NCBI RefSeq assembly: GCF_016427605.1
Contig: NZ_JAELXQ010000006.1
Location: forward strand, 186,001-250,000
Reading direction: 5' to 3'
Origin: Ochrobactrum sp. Q0168
GTDB taxonomy: Bacteria > Pseudomonadota > Alphaproteobacteria > Rhizobiales > Rhizobiaceae
DNA length: 64,000 nucleotides
A model generated the notes under the pieces. It made no database searches and had not been told where the DNA came from. It saw only the letters and a program-made list of their open reading frames with translations. This document shows, piece after piece, positions 1 through 8,739 of this stretch (the first letter of the stretch is position 1; each line of letters starts with the position of its first letter). Both the position numbers and the translations under genes were made by a program.

Positions 1-806
1 GCTTTATCCGGGCAATTCGTCCGGGCACGGCCTATTCCTGGCACCTCAACAATTCCAGGCCACCCTTCAACGATCCGCTTGTCCGCAAGGCCTTATTGAA
101 CTCGATCGACCGCGCGACGATTGTTGCGGCGTCTTCGTTTGGACAATGGGAACTCTCCGATTTTCTAACATCATCCACCCCCGATTTCGCCGCCAATCTC
201 GGCAAGCATCTGACCTATGATCCAGATCAGGCCAACAAGTTGCTGGATGAGGCGGGTTGGACAGAGCGGGATTCCGATGGTGTTCGCAAGAAGGACGGAA
301 AACGGCTCGAAGGCTTCATTCCCCTTGATGGCACCAATGCGTCGCGCAAGCGATTGGCCGAGCAGGCACAGGCTGGTGCGCGCGCCGTTGGCTTTGATCT
401 GAAAATTGAACTTTTGCCCTGGCAGCAATTGTCGGAACGCCAGCTCAAGGGCGATTACGATGTCAATGCAGGGCTTTGGTCGTCAAACACCGCAGATATG
501 TTGTGGTTGAGGTTTTCCAGCAAAAACATTTCCGATGGAAAGGTTTTAGGCCAAAACGCAGCATATTTCAGCGATCCTACCTTTGATGATCTGGTCGAGA
601 AAGCCCGGCAGTCCGGGAACCCGGAGGAACGCAAGGTGCTCTATCGGCGGGCGCAGGAACGTCTCGTCGAGCTGGTGCCTAGTGTGCCGCTTTACGGCGA
701 TCCGCGCACAGCAGCATTCCAGAAGCGGGTGAAGGGCGTCAAATTCGACTATGCCTATCTACAGCCCTATTGGTTCGACGTCTGGCTGGACGACGCGGCC
801 CTATGA
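1..806 (+). CDS. ABC transporter substrate-binding protein, family 5 (partial, 5' end outside window)
   Basis: The reading frame is open from the first bases of the window, so only the C-terminal two thirds or so of a periplasmic solute-binding protein is present. The segment around FNDPLVRKAL and the following YDPDQANKLLDEAGW is typical of the DppA/OppA/nickel/opine family (SBP family 5). These proteins capture peptides, opines or other bulky solutes and deliver them to a DppBC-type permease. The stop overlaps the start of the next gene (ATGA at 803), so it is translationally coupled with the permeases and ATPase downstream. The neighbouring flavin enzymes suggest a sulfur-containing organic ligand, which is an inference. 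Confidence 0.93.
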   Translation, partial: FIRAIRPGTAYSWHLNNSRPPFNDPLVRKALLNSIDRATIVAASSFGQWELSDFLTSSTPDFAANLGKHLTYDPDQANKLLDEAGWTERDSDGVRKKDGKRLEGFIPLDGTNASRKRLAEQAQAGARAVGFDLKIELLPWQQLSERQLKGDYDVNAGLWSSNTADMLWLRFSSKNISDGKVLGQNAAYFSDPTFDDLVEKARQSGNPEERKVLYRRAQERLVELVPSVPLYGDPRTAAFQKRVKGVKFDYAYLQPYWFDVWLDDAAL

Positions 807-1744
807 GTAATTTCCTTTCCCATATGGGCTGGCGCCTGCTCCAAGGCGTTGGCGTCATGTTCGGCGCGGCGGCGCTTACCTTTGTTGCCGCGCGCATGGT
901 TCCCGGAGATCCGGCGCAAGCGATTGCTGGCGGCCCGGAAGCCTCTCCTACGCCCGAAGTGCTGGCGCAGATCCGGGCCGAATATGCACTGGATGCGCCG
1001 CTTGTGACCCAGTTCGTTCAATATGTGACAAAATTCCTGTCCGGCGATCTCGGCATGTCTTACCGGCTGAATATTCCTGTCCGGGACGCCATCATCGAGC
1101 AGGCGTGGCCGACACTTGCGCTGGCGTCCTCGGCCGCGCTGATTGCGGTTGGGCTTTCCGTGATTCTGGCGCTGGCAACGGCGGGCCGCAACCCGGTTAT
1201 CAGAGCCGTTTCTTCGGCGATTGAGCTTACATTTGCGTCGATGCCGACTTTCTGGCTGGGACTCCTATTGCTCACGATTTTCTCCTACAAGCTCGGATGG
1301 CTGCCGGCGATTAGCAGAACACATCCACTGGCATTGGTGCTGCCCGCACTGACACTGGCGCTGCCATTGGCAGGCTCCATGACGCAGGTGCTGCGCCAGG
1401 CCTTGGAGGAGGGGCTGGACCAGCCATTCGTATTGAGTGCGCGAGCGCGCGGGCTGGGCGACTGGAGCATTCGCACCGGCCACGTTCTGCGCCATGCATT
1501 GCCGCCTTACCTCACGATGGCTGGGTATCTTGTGGGCAGCTTGCTTGGCGGTACTGTCATTACCGAGATGCTGTTCAATCGTCAGGGCATCGGCAAGTTG
1601 TTGTTGCATGCCGTGCTGGGGCAGGATCTTCCAGTGGTCATGGGTGTGGTGCTTCTGGCTGCACTCGTCTTCGTGACAATCAATCTGATCGTGGATCTGC
1701 TTCATCCGTTCATCGATCCGCGTTTGAGGAGTTTTGCCCAATGA
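803..1744 (+). CDS. ABC transporter permease, DppB type
   Basis: Inner-membrane permease of a peptide/opine-type importer, 313 residues from the ATG at 803 that overlaps the preceding stop; a further upstream GTG at 770 is open but would overlap the binding-protein gene by 37 bases. The protein shows several hydrophobic segments and, near residues 210-240, the conserved cytoplasmic loop (RARGLGDWSIRTGHVLRHALPP) that docks onto the ATPase. It is followed with a four-base overlap by the second permease, the standard DppB-DppC order. Confidence 0.93.
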   Translation: MSNFLSHMGWRLLQGVGVMFGAAALTFVAARMVPGDPAQAIAGGPEASPTPEVLAQIRAEYALDAPLVTQFVQYVTKFLSGDLGMSYRLNIPVRDAIIEQAWPTLALASSAALIAVGLSVILALATAGRNPVIRAVSSAIELTFASMPTFWLGLLLLTIFSYKLGWLPAISRTHPLALVLPALTLALPLAGSMTQVLRQALEEGLDQPFVLSARARGLGDWSIRTGHVLRHALPPYLTMAGYLVGSLLGGTVITEMLFNRQGIGKLLLHAVLGQDLPVVMGVVLLAALVFVTINLIVDLLHPFIDPRLRSFAQ

Positions 1745-2634
1745 CGGCTTACGACACATTGGTCATAGAACCTGCGGAATATGTTCGACAACGGTCAAGA
1801 TTGGGCGTTGTGTCTGTCTTCCTATCTTGGGTTTATCGTCATGCGGCCCTCTCGCTATCGGGCGCTATGCTGCTGCTATTGATCGTGAGCGCACTTTGGC
1901 CTTGGCTGCTGGCCCCATACGATCCATTTGCCGTTGATACGCATAATATCCTCGCTGCGCCTTCATTCGATCATGTGTTCGGCACCGACGAAAATGGTCG
2001 AGATGTGCTCAGCCGTATCATCTATGGCGCGCAAAGTTCACTCCGGCTGGGCTTCGGCGCTGTGCTTATTGCGTTGGTGGGCGGTATTGCGCTTGGCCTC
2101 GCGGCGGCACTGGGCAATCGTCTGGCGGATATCCTTGTTATGCGCACCGTCGATGTCGGCCTGGCATTTCCGGAATTGCTTCTGGCATTGATCGTAATTG
2201 CGCTGATAGGGTCGGGGTCAGATAGCGCACTGATTGCAATCGGCATCGCAACGATCCCAAGCTATGCGCGGCTCACACGGGCGCAAGCGCTCGGAGTGAG
2301 CAGATCATCTTATGTCGAGGCCGCACATGCGCTCGGGCTCGGTTATTCACGTGTTTTGTGGCGCCATATCCTGCCGAATGCGGTGCCGCCTATCCTCGTT
2401 GTCGCCGCGATCGGCGTGGGTACGGCAACACTTGCGGGCGCTGCGCTCAGCTTCATCGGTCTTGGTGTGTCTCCGCCTGAACCGGAATGGGGATCGATGC
2501 TGGCGGCGGCCCGCAACTTCCTGCGCCAAGCGTGGTGGTACGGAACTTTTCCAGGCTTTGCTATCATCCTTCTCGTTATTTCGACCTCCGTTTTTGGACG
2601 CCAGCTGCAAAAACGTCTGGAGGGCAGAGCATGA
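1741..2634 (+). CDS. ABC transporter permease, DppC type
   Basis: Second membrane subunit (297 residues) of the same importer. An N-terminal membrane segment is followed by the FGTDENGRDVLSRIIYGA motif typical of DppC/OppC proteins, then the BPD_transp_1 core with the coupling loop EAAHALGLGYSRVLWRHILPN and the C-terminal ISTSVFGRQLQKRL tail. It overlaps both neighbours by four bases, showing a tightly coupled operon. Confidence 0.94.
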   Translation: MTAYDTLVIEPAEYVRQRSRLGVVSVFLSWVYRHAALSLSGAMLLLLIVSALWPWLLAPYDPFAVDTHNILAAPSFDHVFGTDENGRDVLSRIIYGAQSSLRLGFGAVLIALVGGIALGLAAALGNRLADILVMRTVDVGLAFPELLLALIVIALIGSGSDSALIAIGIATIPSYARLTRAQALGVSRSSYVEAAHALGLGYSRVLWRHILPNAVPPILVVAAIGVGTATLAGAALSFIGLGVSPPEPEWGSMLAAARNFLRQAWWYGTFPGFAIILLVISTSVFGRQLQKRLEGRA

Positions 2635-4298
2635 AGCAAGATCAAGGCCCGAATAGTGCGGAAACACTTATCGATGTTTCACGCCTGAAGGTCAGCTTCG
2701 TTGGCGTGCATGAACCGGTCGTGAAGGACATCTCGTTCTCAATTGCGAAAGGTGAATGCTTGGCAATCGTTGGGGAATCCGGTTCCGGCAAAAGCGTCAC
2801 GGCGCGGTCGCTTATCGGCTTGGCAGGCCGCAAGGCAATCGTCTCCGGCGAACGACTGGCTTATAAGGGCGCAAATCTTCTCGCAAGCAATGATCGCTCC
2901 TGGCGGCGGATACGCGGCGCGGAGATTGGTTTTGTGTTGCAGGACGCGCTGGTTTCTCTTGATCCACTTCGCACCGTGGGAAGGGAGATTGCAGAAGCGG
3001 CTCGTGTGCATAATCCCGTTCTTAAGGGCAAAGTGCTCGAGACATTTGTGGTCGACCTTTTGAGCCGGGTGGGAATTCCCGAACCTGCTCGCCGTGCGCG
3101 CCAGCTGCCCTCAGAACTCTCTGGCGGTCTACGCCAACGGGCGCTGATTGCGACAGCCCTCGCTGGCAATCCCGATCTTCTTATCGCTGACGAGCCAACA
3201 ACAGCACTTGACGTCACCGTTCAAGCGCAAATCCTTTCGCTTTTCGAGACATTGAAACAAGCTGGAAAAGGGCTATTGGTAATCAGTCACGACCTCGCGG
3301 TCGTCAGTCGTCTGGCCGACCGGATTGCCGTTATGAACAATGGTCGGATCGTTGAGATCGGAATGGCAGATCAAGTTCTGTACGATCCGCAAGATGACTA
3401 TACGAAGCTTCTCATTGCAGCGGTCCCGACTGGAAAACCTCGTGGCGCGCGCCTATCGGCAAGGTCAGCGCCGCCAGCTGTAGTGAAACATTCAGCACCG
3501 GCTCAGGTCGTGGCCCGGGTGGAGAGTGTCAGCAAACGCTTCCACAGTGCAAATGCTGCCGGGCGAAATGCGGTTGAATCCGTTTCTTTCGAATTGCGGG
3601 AGGGGGAAACTCTCGGCGTCGTCGGGGAGTCCGGCTCCGGTAAGACCACAACATCGCGCATTCTGCTCGGGTTGACCCAACCGGATAGCGGCTTGGTGGA
3701 GATCGGAGGCAAGAACTGGTCGTCGCTTCGGGGGCGTGAAAGGCTGGAGCTGCGCCGGGGAATTCAGGTCATCTATCAGGATACGCTAAGCTCATTTGAT
3801 CCGCGCTATTCGGTGGGGCGAACGCTCGATGAAGCCATCTCCGTTGCCGGTATTACGCGCGCAGAAACCCGAAAACGACGCGCAATTGAACTTCTCGATT
3901 CAGTCGGCCTGAATGCGTCCTTTCTTGACCGGTTCCCAATCGAAATGTCTGGTGGACAGCGCCAGCGCGTCTCCATCGCGCGGGCGCTCGCGCCAGAGCC
4001 GAAAGTCATTGTCTGCGACGAGCCGGTTTCCGCATTGGATGTCTCGGTGCAGGCACAGGTTCTGGATCTTCTCGCGGACCTTCAGGCTCAGACCCGTGTG
4101 GCCTATCTTTTCATCTCGCATGATCTTGGCGTGATCAACCACATCAGCGACCGCGTGATCGTCATGAAGGACGGGCGGATTGTCGAAGAAGGCGAGACCT
4201 TCCACACCATGACGCACCCACGTCACCTCTACACTATGGAACTGATGGCCGCGATCCCGCGCATCAAAGGCTCCAGCCAAGCAGGAATACATGCATGA
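2631..4298 (+). CDS. Fused dipeptide/opine-type ABC transporter ATPase (DppD-DppF fusion)
   Basis: A 555-residue protein with two complete nucleotide-binding domains in tandem, supplying both ATPases of the importer in one chain. Domain 1 has Walker A GESGSGKS (about residues 48-55), signature LSGGLRQR and Walker B LLIADEPTTALD. Domain 2 has Walker A GESGSGKT near residue 330, signature MSGGQRQR and Walker B VIVCDEPVSALD. The ATG at 2631 overlaps the preceding permease stop by four bases and is preferred over an open upstream start at 2487 inside that gene. The next gene begins inside its stop codon (4295). Confidence 0.94.
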   Translation: MKQDQGPNSAETLIDVSRLKVSFVGVHEPVVKDISFSIAKGECLAIVGESGSGKSVTARSLIGLAGRKAIVSGERLAYKGANLLASNDRSWRRIRGAEIGFVLQDALVSLDPLRTVGREIAEAARVHNPVLKGKVLETFVVDLLSRVGIPEPARRARQLPSELSGGLRQRALIATALAGNPDLLIADEPTTALDVTVQAQILSLFETLKQAGKGLLVISHDLAVVSRLADRIAVMNNGRIVEIGMADQVLYDPQDDYTKLLIAAVPTGKPRGARLSARSAPPAVVKHSAPAQVVARVESVSKRFHSANAAGRNAVESVSFELREGETLGVVGESGSGKTTTSRILLGLTQPDSGLVEIGGKNWSSLRGRERLELRRGIQVIYQDTLSSFDPRYSVGRTLDEAISVAGITRAETRKRRAIELLDSVGLNASFLDRFPIEMSGGQRQRVSIARALAPEPKVIVCDEPVSALDVSVQAQVLDLLADLQAQTRVAYLFISHDLGVINHISDRVIVMKDGRIVEEGETFHTMTHPRHLYTMELMAAIPRIKGSSQAGIHA

Positions 4299-5551
4299 AC
4301 GCTTCGACCCTGTCTGCGCGTATTGAACGCGCTTCCAACCCCATTGAATATTCCTTCGACACTGCAGCAGAGATTTTTCGACCGATTTTCCGTCGCATTG
4401 CTGAGGGAACGCTTGACCGCGAACAGCAACGTCGTTTGCCTTTCGAACAGGTTGGCTGGCTCAAGGAAAAACGCTTTGGTGCTTTGCGGGTGCCGCAGCA
4501 ATTTGGCGGTTACGGATTGGATCATCGCAGCTACCTCCAGTTGCTGATAGAACTGGCGGAGGCTGATCCTAACGTAGCGCATCTTTTTAGAGGCCATTTC
4601 GCTGTGGTTGAGGAAAAGCTCGCCGAACCGGATGCCCGCCGGCGAGCCCTATGGCTGGAAAGGCTTGGGCGCGGAGATATTGTCGGCAATGCATCGACAG
4701 AACCCGGTGACGGCGCCGTTGACAAGAAGTCCACACGCCTCGTGGAAAGTGATGGTGTGTGGAAACTGAGTGGCACGAAGTTCTACACGACCGGCAGTAT
4801 CTTCGCTGATTGGATCGATGCGTCGGCGCGGCGTAGCGACGACGAACATGTGTCTGTCCTTGTCAACCGCAATCACCCTGGTGTGGCAATCGCCGATGAT
4901 TGGGATGGCTTCGGCCAGCGGCTCACGGGAACGGGGACCGGTGTGTTTTCGGACGTTCCGGTCGAGGATGACGCGATTGTGGTGCGTTCGCAACGACTTC
5001 CTTATCTGGGCGCTGTCTATCAGACGGTCCTGCTTGCGGCACTCGCTGGTATTGCGCGATCCATAGCGAATGAAACGGCGGTCCACTTGAAAACGCGCAA
5101 GCGCATATATAGCCACGGCAACTCGGATCTCGCGAAGGATGATCCACAACTCAAACAGGTGGTCGGCGAAATTGCTGCGGCTGCTTATGCCGCGGAAAAT
5201 CTTGTGCTTTCGACCAGTAGCGGTTTCGCGGAGGCTCAGGCGGCGGTTCTCGCACGCAATCCCGAACTTGCCAAGGCGACGGCACAGAAGTTGGAGATCG
5301 ACGTGAACAAAGTACAACTTGTCATTGCCGATCTCGTCCTGCGTGCGGCAAGCCGCCTCTTCGACGCGTTGGGCGCATCCGCTGTACGGATCGAAAATGG
5401 CCTTGATCGCCACTGGCGCAACGCCCGCACTATTCTCTCGCACAATCCTTTGGTCTATCGCGCACGCATCGTTGGTGACTATCACGTCAACGACAAGCTC
5501 CCAGAACTTGCCTGGAGTGTCGGTATAGCCCCTGGGCCGAAGGGAAACTGA
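4295..5551 (+). CDS. Acyl-CoA dehydrogenase-fold flavin monooxygenase, DszC/SfnB-like
   Basis: A 418-residue protein of the acyl-CoA dehydrogenase fold. The order is an alpha-helical N-terminal domain, a beta domain around residues 130-220 (GNASTEPGD, KLSGTKFYTTGS) and a helical C-terminal domain ending in HNPLVYRARIVGDYHVND, a feature of the DszC/SfnB/XiaF group. These enzymes use reduced FMN and oxygen to oxidise sulfur or other heteroatoms rather than acyl-CoA. It overlaps the ATPase gene by four bases and lies two bases before the DszA-like gene, so import and oxidation are encoded together. The substrate is unknown; organosulfur scavenging is inferred from family and context. Confidence 0.88.
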   Translation: MNASTLSARIERASNPIEYSFDTAAEIFRPIFRRIAEGTLDREQQRRLPFEQVGWLKEKRFGALRVPQQFGGYGLDHRSYLQLLIELAEADPNVAHLFRGHFAVVEEKLAEPDARRRALWLERLGRGDIVGNASTEPGDGAVDKKSTRLVESDGVWKLSGTKFYTTGSIFADWIDASARRSDDEHVSVLVNRNHPGVAIADDWDGFGQRLTGTGTGVFSDVPVEDDAIVVRSQRLPYLGAVYQTVLLAALAGIARSIANETAVHLKTRKRIYSHGNSDLAKDDPQLKQVVGEIAAAAYAAENLVLSTSSGFAEAQAAVLARNPELAKATAQKLEIDVNKVQLVIADLVLRAASRLFDALGASAVRIENGLDRHWRNARTILSHNPLVYRARIVGDYHVNDKLPELAWSVGIAPGPKGN

Positions 5552-5553
5552 TC

Positions 5554-6945
5554 ATGGCCGAACTTCTTTTCAATGCTTTCGTGATGAACACCGCCTCGCA
5601 TATCCAGCACGGCCTCTGGCGGCACCCAGACGCCAGACAAGCCGATTTCGAGGATGTCGATGTCTGGATCATTCTTGCCAAGACGCTGGAAGCAGGATTT
5701 TTCGACGCGATGTTCTTTGCTGATGTCGTTGGGCTCTACGGACCGTTGCACGGTGATTATGAAGTCAATGCGCGCGAAGGGCTTCAGATTCCAAGCAATG
5801 ATCCTTCTGTGCTTATGTCGGCACTCGCCGTCCATACCGAGCATCTGGGGCTCGCATTCACCAGTTCGGTTCTGCAGGCGCATCCTTACGAGTTCGCGCG
5901 GCGGATTTCCACGCTCGATCACATTTCCAAAGGTCGGATTGCCTGGAACATTGTTACCAGCACACAGGAAAATGCTGCCCGGAATTTCGGCCTCGATCGC
6001 TTGACTGATCACGATGAACGTTACGTCTGGGCCGAAGAATATCTGGACGTTGTCTATAAGCTCTGGGAAGGGTCATGGGACGAAGGCGCGTTGCTGAAGG
6101 ATCGCGAGCGTGGCGTGTTTTCCGATCACACCAGGATTCACAAAATCCATCATGTCGGTCAACGCTATCGTGTCGAAGGTCCTCACTTGCCGTCGCCATC
6201 GCGCCAGCGGACGCCACTCTTGTTTCAGGCAGGGTCTTCGGGAGCAGGGCGAGCATTCGCCGCTCGCCACGCCGAGGCACAGTTTATCGCGCCACCGAAC
6301 CCTGCGGCGGCTGCGGAACTCATCGCGGATACCCGGCGTCTTGCGCAGAGTTTTGGACGGCGGCCTGAGGACATCAAGTTTTTCCAGGGATTTTCGTTCG
6401 TTGTGGGAAGTACCGAGGAAGAGGCTCGTCGCAAGGAAGCGGAACTTGATGACTATCTGAGCGGAGAGGCCTTTCTCGCTCATTCCAATCTGGGTGTGGA
6501 TCAGAACACGGGACGGCCATACCCGCCAGATATGCCACTTGCGGAAATCCGAACGAATGGTGGCCATAGCCATATCGAATGGCTCCGCAAAGCGACACCC
6601 GGACGCGAACCTACCGTGGCCGATCTTGGTCGGCTCACCTCACGCCGCCATGCACGGCTTGTCGGAACGCCCGACCAGATTGCAGACGGACTTGAGACTT
6701 GGCGCGCCGCGGGCATTGACGGCGTCAATCTTATCAATTGGATGATCCCTGGTTCCTATGAGGAATATAACGCACATGTTCTTCCGACACTGCAAAAGCG
6801 GGGCCTTGCCAAACGCGAATATGCAGACGGCTCGCTACGCGCCAAGATGTTTGGATCAGACCGTCTTAATGAACGCCATCCAGCCATACGATACAAAGGC
6901 GCCTTTTCTTACCCTGCCGAAGCGGTCAAGATCGCAAACGGCTGA
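5554..6945 (+). CDS. LLM-class flavin-dependent monooxygenase, NtaA/SnaA/DszA family
   Basis: A 463-residue bacterial-luciferase-like TIM-barrel monooxygenase. Family marks include the N-terminal NAFVMNTASHIQHGLWRHPD, the segment GRIAWNIVTSTQENAARNFGL near residues 127-148 and LLFQAGSSGAGRAFAARHAE near residue 225, all typical of the NtaA/SnaA/DszA group. These two-component enzymes cleave C-S or C-N bonds with FMNH2 delivered by a separate reductase; none is encoded beside it. It is the last gene of the operon and is followed by an inverted repeat at 6961-7007. Confidence 0.9.
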   Translation: MAELLFNAFVMNTASHIQHGLWRHPDARQADFEDVDVWIILAKTLEAGFFDAMFFADVVGLYGPLHGDYEVNAREGLQIPSNDPSVLMSALAVHTEHLGLAFTSSVLQAHPYEFARRISTLDHISKGRIAWNIVTSTQENAARNFGLDRLTDHDERYVWAEEYLDVVYKLWEGSWDEGALLKDRERGVFSDHTRIHKIHHVGQRYRVEGPHLPSPSRQRTPLLFQAGSSGAGRAFAARHAEAQFIAPPNPAAAAELIADTRRLAQSFGRRPEDIKFFQGFSFVVGSTEEEARRKEAELDDYLSGEAFLAHSNLGVDQNTGRPYPPDMPLAEIRTNGGHSHIEWLRKATPGREPTVADLGRLTSRRHARLVGTPDQIADGLETWRAAGIDGVNLINWMIPGSYEEYNAHVLPTLQKRGLAKREYADGSLRAKMFGSDRLNERHPAIRYKGAFSYPAEAVKIANG

Positions 6946-6960
6946 GTGAGCAATATTCGA

Positions 6961-7007
6961 CGTCAAAGCAGAAAGCGTGGTCTGTAAGGGTCGATTCTGC
7001 TTTGACG
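6961..7007. terminator. Inverted repeat between convergent genes, probable bidirectional terminator
   Basis: Perfect 13-base arms (CGTCAAAGCAGAA at 6961-6973 and its complement at 6995-7007) around a 21-base loop, placed between the 3' ends of the convergent DszA-like and GST-like genes. No clear T-run follows, so a processing or barrier role is also possible. Confidence 0.55.
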
Positions 7008-7025
7008 CACCCCGTAGCGGGAAAG

Positions 7026-7724
7026 CTAAGTCGCTACTCTCCGCAGCGACTTCTCTATTTCTCCGCCGCAATATGAAGTGCCATAATCATTGAAGCTTTT
7101 GGTACTCAGCGCAGCCAGTGAGGGTATTTCCTGCACTCGTTTGGAAAGACTCCATATCGTTGGAGAGGTCTCTTCAATGATGGCTTCAATTTTAGCGAAA
7201 CGGTCAGCCATCGTAGACCAGAGAATTGAAGTCACTATATCGGCGACGCCGGGTTTTTCGGTTCCCAGGATAAACCCTTCATTCGTAGTGAGCCCGTTTC
7301 GCCTGCCCGTGTCTTGAAAAATGCGAATCCACTTTTGCAGCCGGGGAACGAATTCATTCCACTTTTCACCTGTCCACATTTCGCGGCCGCCATCGAGCGT
7401 CAGTTCATCGATGACATCGTTGGCATCGTTTACAATCTTGGCAGTAAGGGCCCGGCCTTCGATGGTTGACGGCAGGAGTTCCAGCCTTTCCCCGAGATAG
7501 ATGGCGATTGCGGGCATTTGCGATACTGCAAAATTTTGCAGGCGATCAATCAGTATTGGCGGCCCCATAAATGCAATCGGCTGCTCCTCTGCATCAAGGC
7601 CCATGACTTCTTCGATTTCGTCGAAACTGTGTTCGTCCCAGGAACATTCGGCATAGGCTAAAATTCCTCGAATAAATTGGCCACGGAAGGGTACGGGCCA
7701 GTAGTAAAGATCAAAATCGCTCAA
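7026..7724 (-). CDS. Glutathione S-transferase-like protein
   Basis: A 232-residue protein with a thioredoxin-like N-terminus (FDLYYWPVPFRGQFIRGILAY) and a helical C-terminal domain, the layout of cytosolic glutathione S-transferases. The usual cis-Pro region is represented by FAVSQMPAIAIYLGERLELLP near residue 65. I chose the TTG at 7724 because AGGAG lies about eight bases upstream; a GTG at 7745 is also open but would put that ribosome site inside the gene. Substrate and role are unknown. It stands alone between two unrelated operons. Confidence 0.75.
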   Translation of the reverse strand: MSDFDLYYWPVPFRGQFIRGILAYAECSWDEHSFDEIEEVMGLDAEEQPIAFMGPPILIDRLQNFAVSQMPAIAIYLGERLELLPSTIEGRALTAKIVNDANDVIDELTLDGGREMWTGEKWNEFVPRLQKWIRIFQDTGRRNGLTTNEGFILGTEKPGVADIVTSILWSTMADRFAKIEAIIEETSPTIWSLSKRVQEIPSLAALSTKSFNDYGTSYCGGEIEKSLRRVAT

Positions 7725-8087
7725 TTCCCACTCTCCTCTGCGCACATTTCAGGAATAACTGGCCAGATCTGCCGAGGTTCCACGTGCCGGAGATATCCAA
7801 GTCCGAAGCTCTCAGGTCGGCCTTGAGCGTTGAAAATTCGCCTGCAGCCTCGATTGCTTTCTGGGTCCGTTCCTGATTACCGATGGTGCCGTCAGCCCTG
7901 GCCCCGGAATGTGTGTCCGGTCAGGCGCTCTGTCATCCAGCACAACCCGGACCTTGCCTTTTTCTTGCCGGACGCAATGCGGCATTGTCCGTTCCCCATG
8001 TGTATCTCTGACATCCCCTGATCCGCGAACAACGACCGGCAGATGGGCCGCCGAGCTATGTGAACCCGCGCGACCATTTCGTCGATG
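7725..8087. other. Gene-poor stretch with possible degraded coding remnant on minus strand
   Basis: No intact gene with a convincing start is seen. On the minus strand a stop-bounded frame from about 7895 to 7713 reads like protein (for example NQERTQKAIEAAGEFSTLKA) but has no plausible start and runs into the GST gene. The frame 7892-8077 just upstream is also open. This could be the remains of one gene broken by a frameshift. I do not recognise a family. Confidence 0.3.
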
Positions 8088-8729
8088 TTACTCCAAACGT
8101 TCGCGGGCGCCGAGCGATAACTCTTTCAAGATAATCGCGCATGAGGTCGCTCCCGCATCGAGTACGCCCAATGATCTCTCGCCAAGGCGACTTGCTCTGC
8201 CGACCTTGGCCACGAGGTTGATTGTGGAATCGCGTCCCTTTTCGGCCGCTTCGACGAGCGCATCCAGCGCATCCGAAAAGGATTTTCCGGAAGTGTTCGC
8301 GTCATCGAATGCTTCGATGGCCGGGACAAGTGTGTCCAGCAGCGTCTTGTCCCCAACCTTTGCCGAACCGATAGATCGGACACCCTCCAGGCCAGCGTGC
8401 AACATGCGGCCGAAAGTGTCCGGGTCAATCTCATCGACGCCGTCAATTTTTTCCGCGAATTCGGTGAACATCACACCGTAAAGCGGTCCCATCGAGCCGC
8501 CTATTTCGGTCAAAAGAACAGTTCCAAGCGTATCAAGCGAGGCTGCAAGCGTTTCGCCTTTGCCCTTCAGGCGTTCGGCAGCCATGTTGAAGCCCTTGGC
8601 CATGTTGACGCCATGGTCACCGTCACCGATCTTGCCGTCGATCTCGCTCAGATAAGCGCGGTTTTCCACGATCCGTTCGGCCATGGCGAGGACAATAGCG
8701 CCAGCTTTTGCGTTGTTCAGGGTCTGCAC
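8088..8729 (-). CDS. dhaL: Dihydroxyacetone kinase-type subunit DhaL
   Basis: A 213-residue DhaL/Dak2 domain that binds ADP/ATP and phosphorylates the ketose held by DhaK. The family signatures are visible: the metal-binding EIDGKIGDGDHGVNMAKGF near residue 30, GSMGPLYGVMF near residue 80 and the C-terminal GERSLGVLDAGATS. The GTG at 8729 is chosen because AGGAG sits just upstream; a longer open frame to 8771 overlaps dhaK. It follows dhaK by ten bases. No DhaM-type phosphotransferase gene is nearby, so it may use ATP directly. The substrate may be dihydroxyacetone or, given the neighbouring ery genes, erythrulose. Confidence 0.9.
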   Translation of the reverse strand: MQTLNNAKAGAIVLAMAERIVENRAYLSEIDGKIGDGDHGVNMAKGFNMAAERLKGKGETLAASLDTLGTVLLTEIGGSMGPLYGVMFTEFAEKIDGVDEIDPDTFGRMLHAGLEGVRSIGSAKVGDKTLLDTLVPAIEAFDDANTSGKSFSDALDALVEAAEKGRDSTINLVAKVGRASRLGERSLGVLDAGATSCAIILKELSLGARERLE

Positions 8730-8739
8730 GGCTTTCTCC

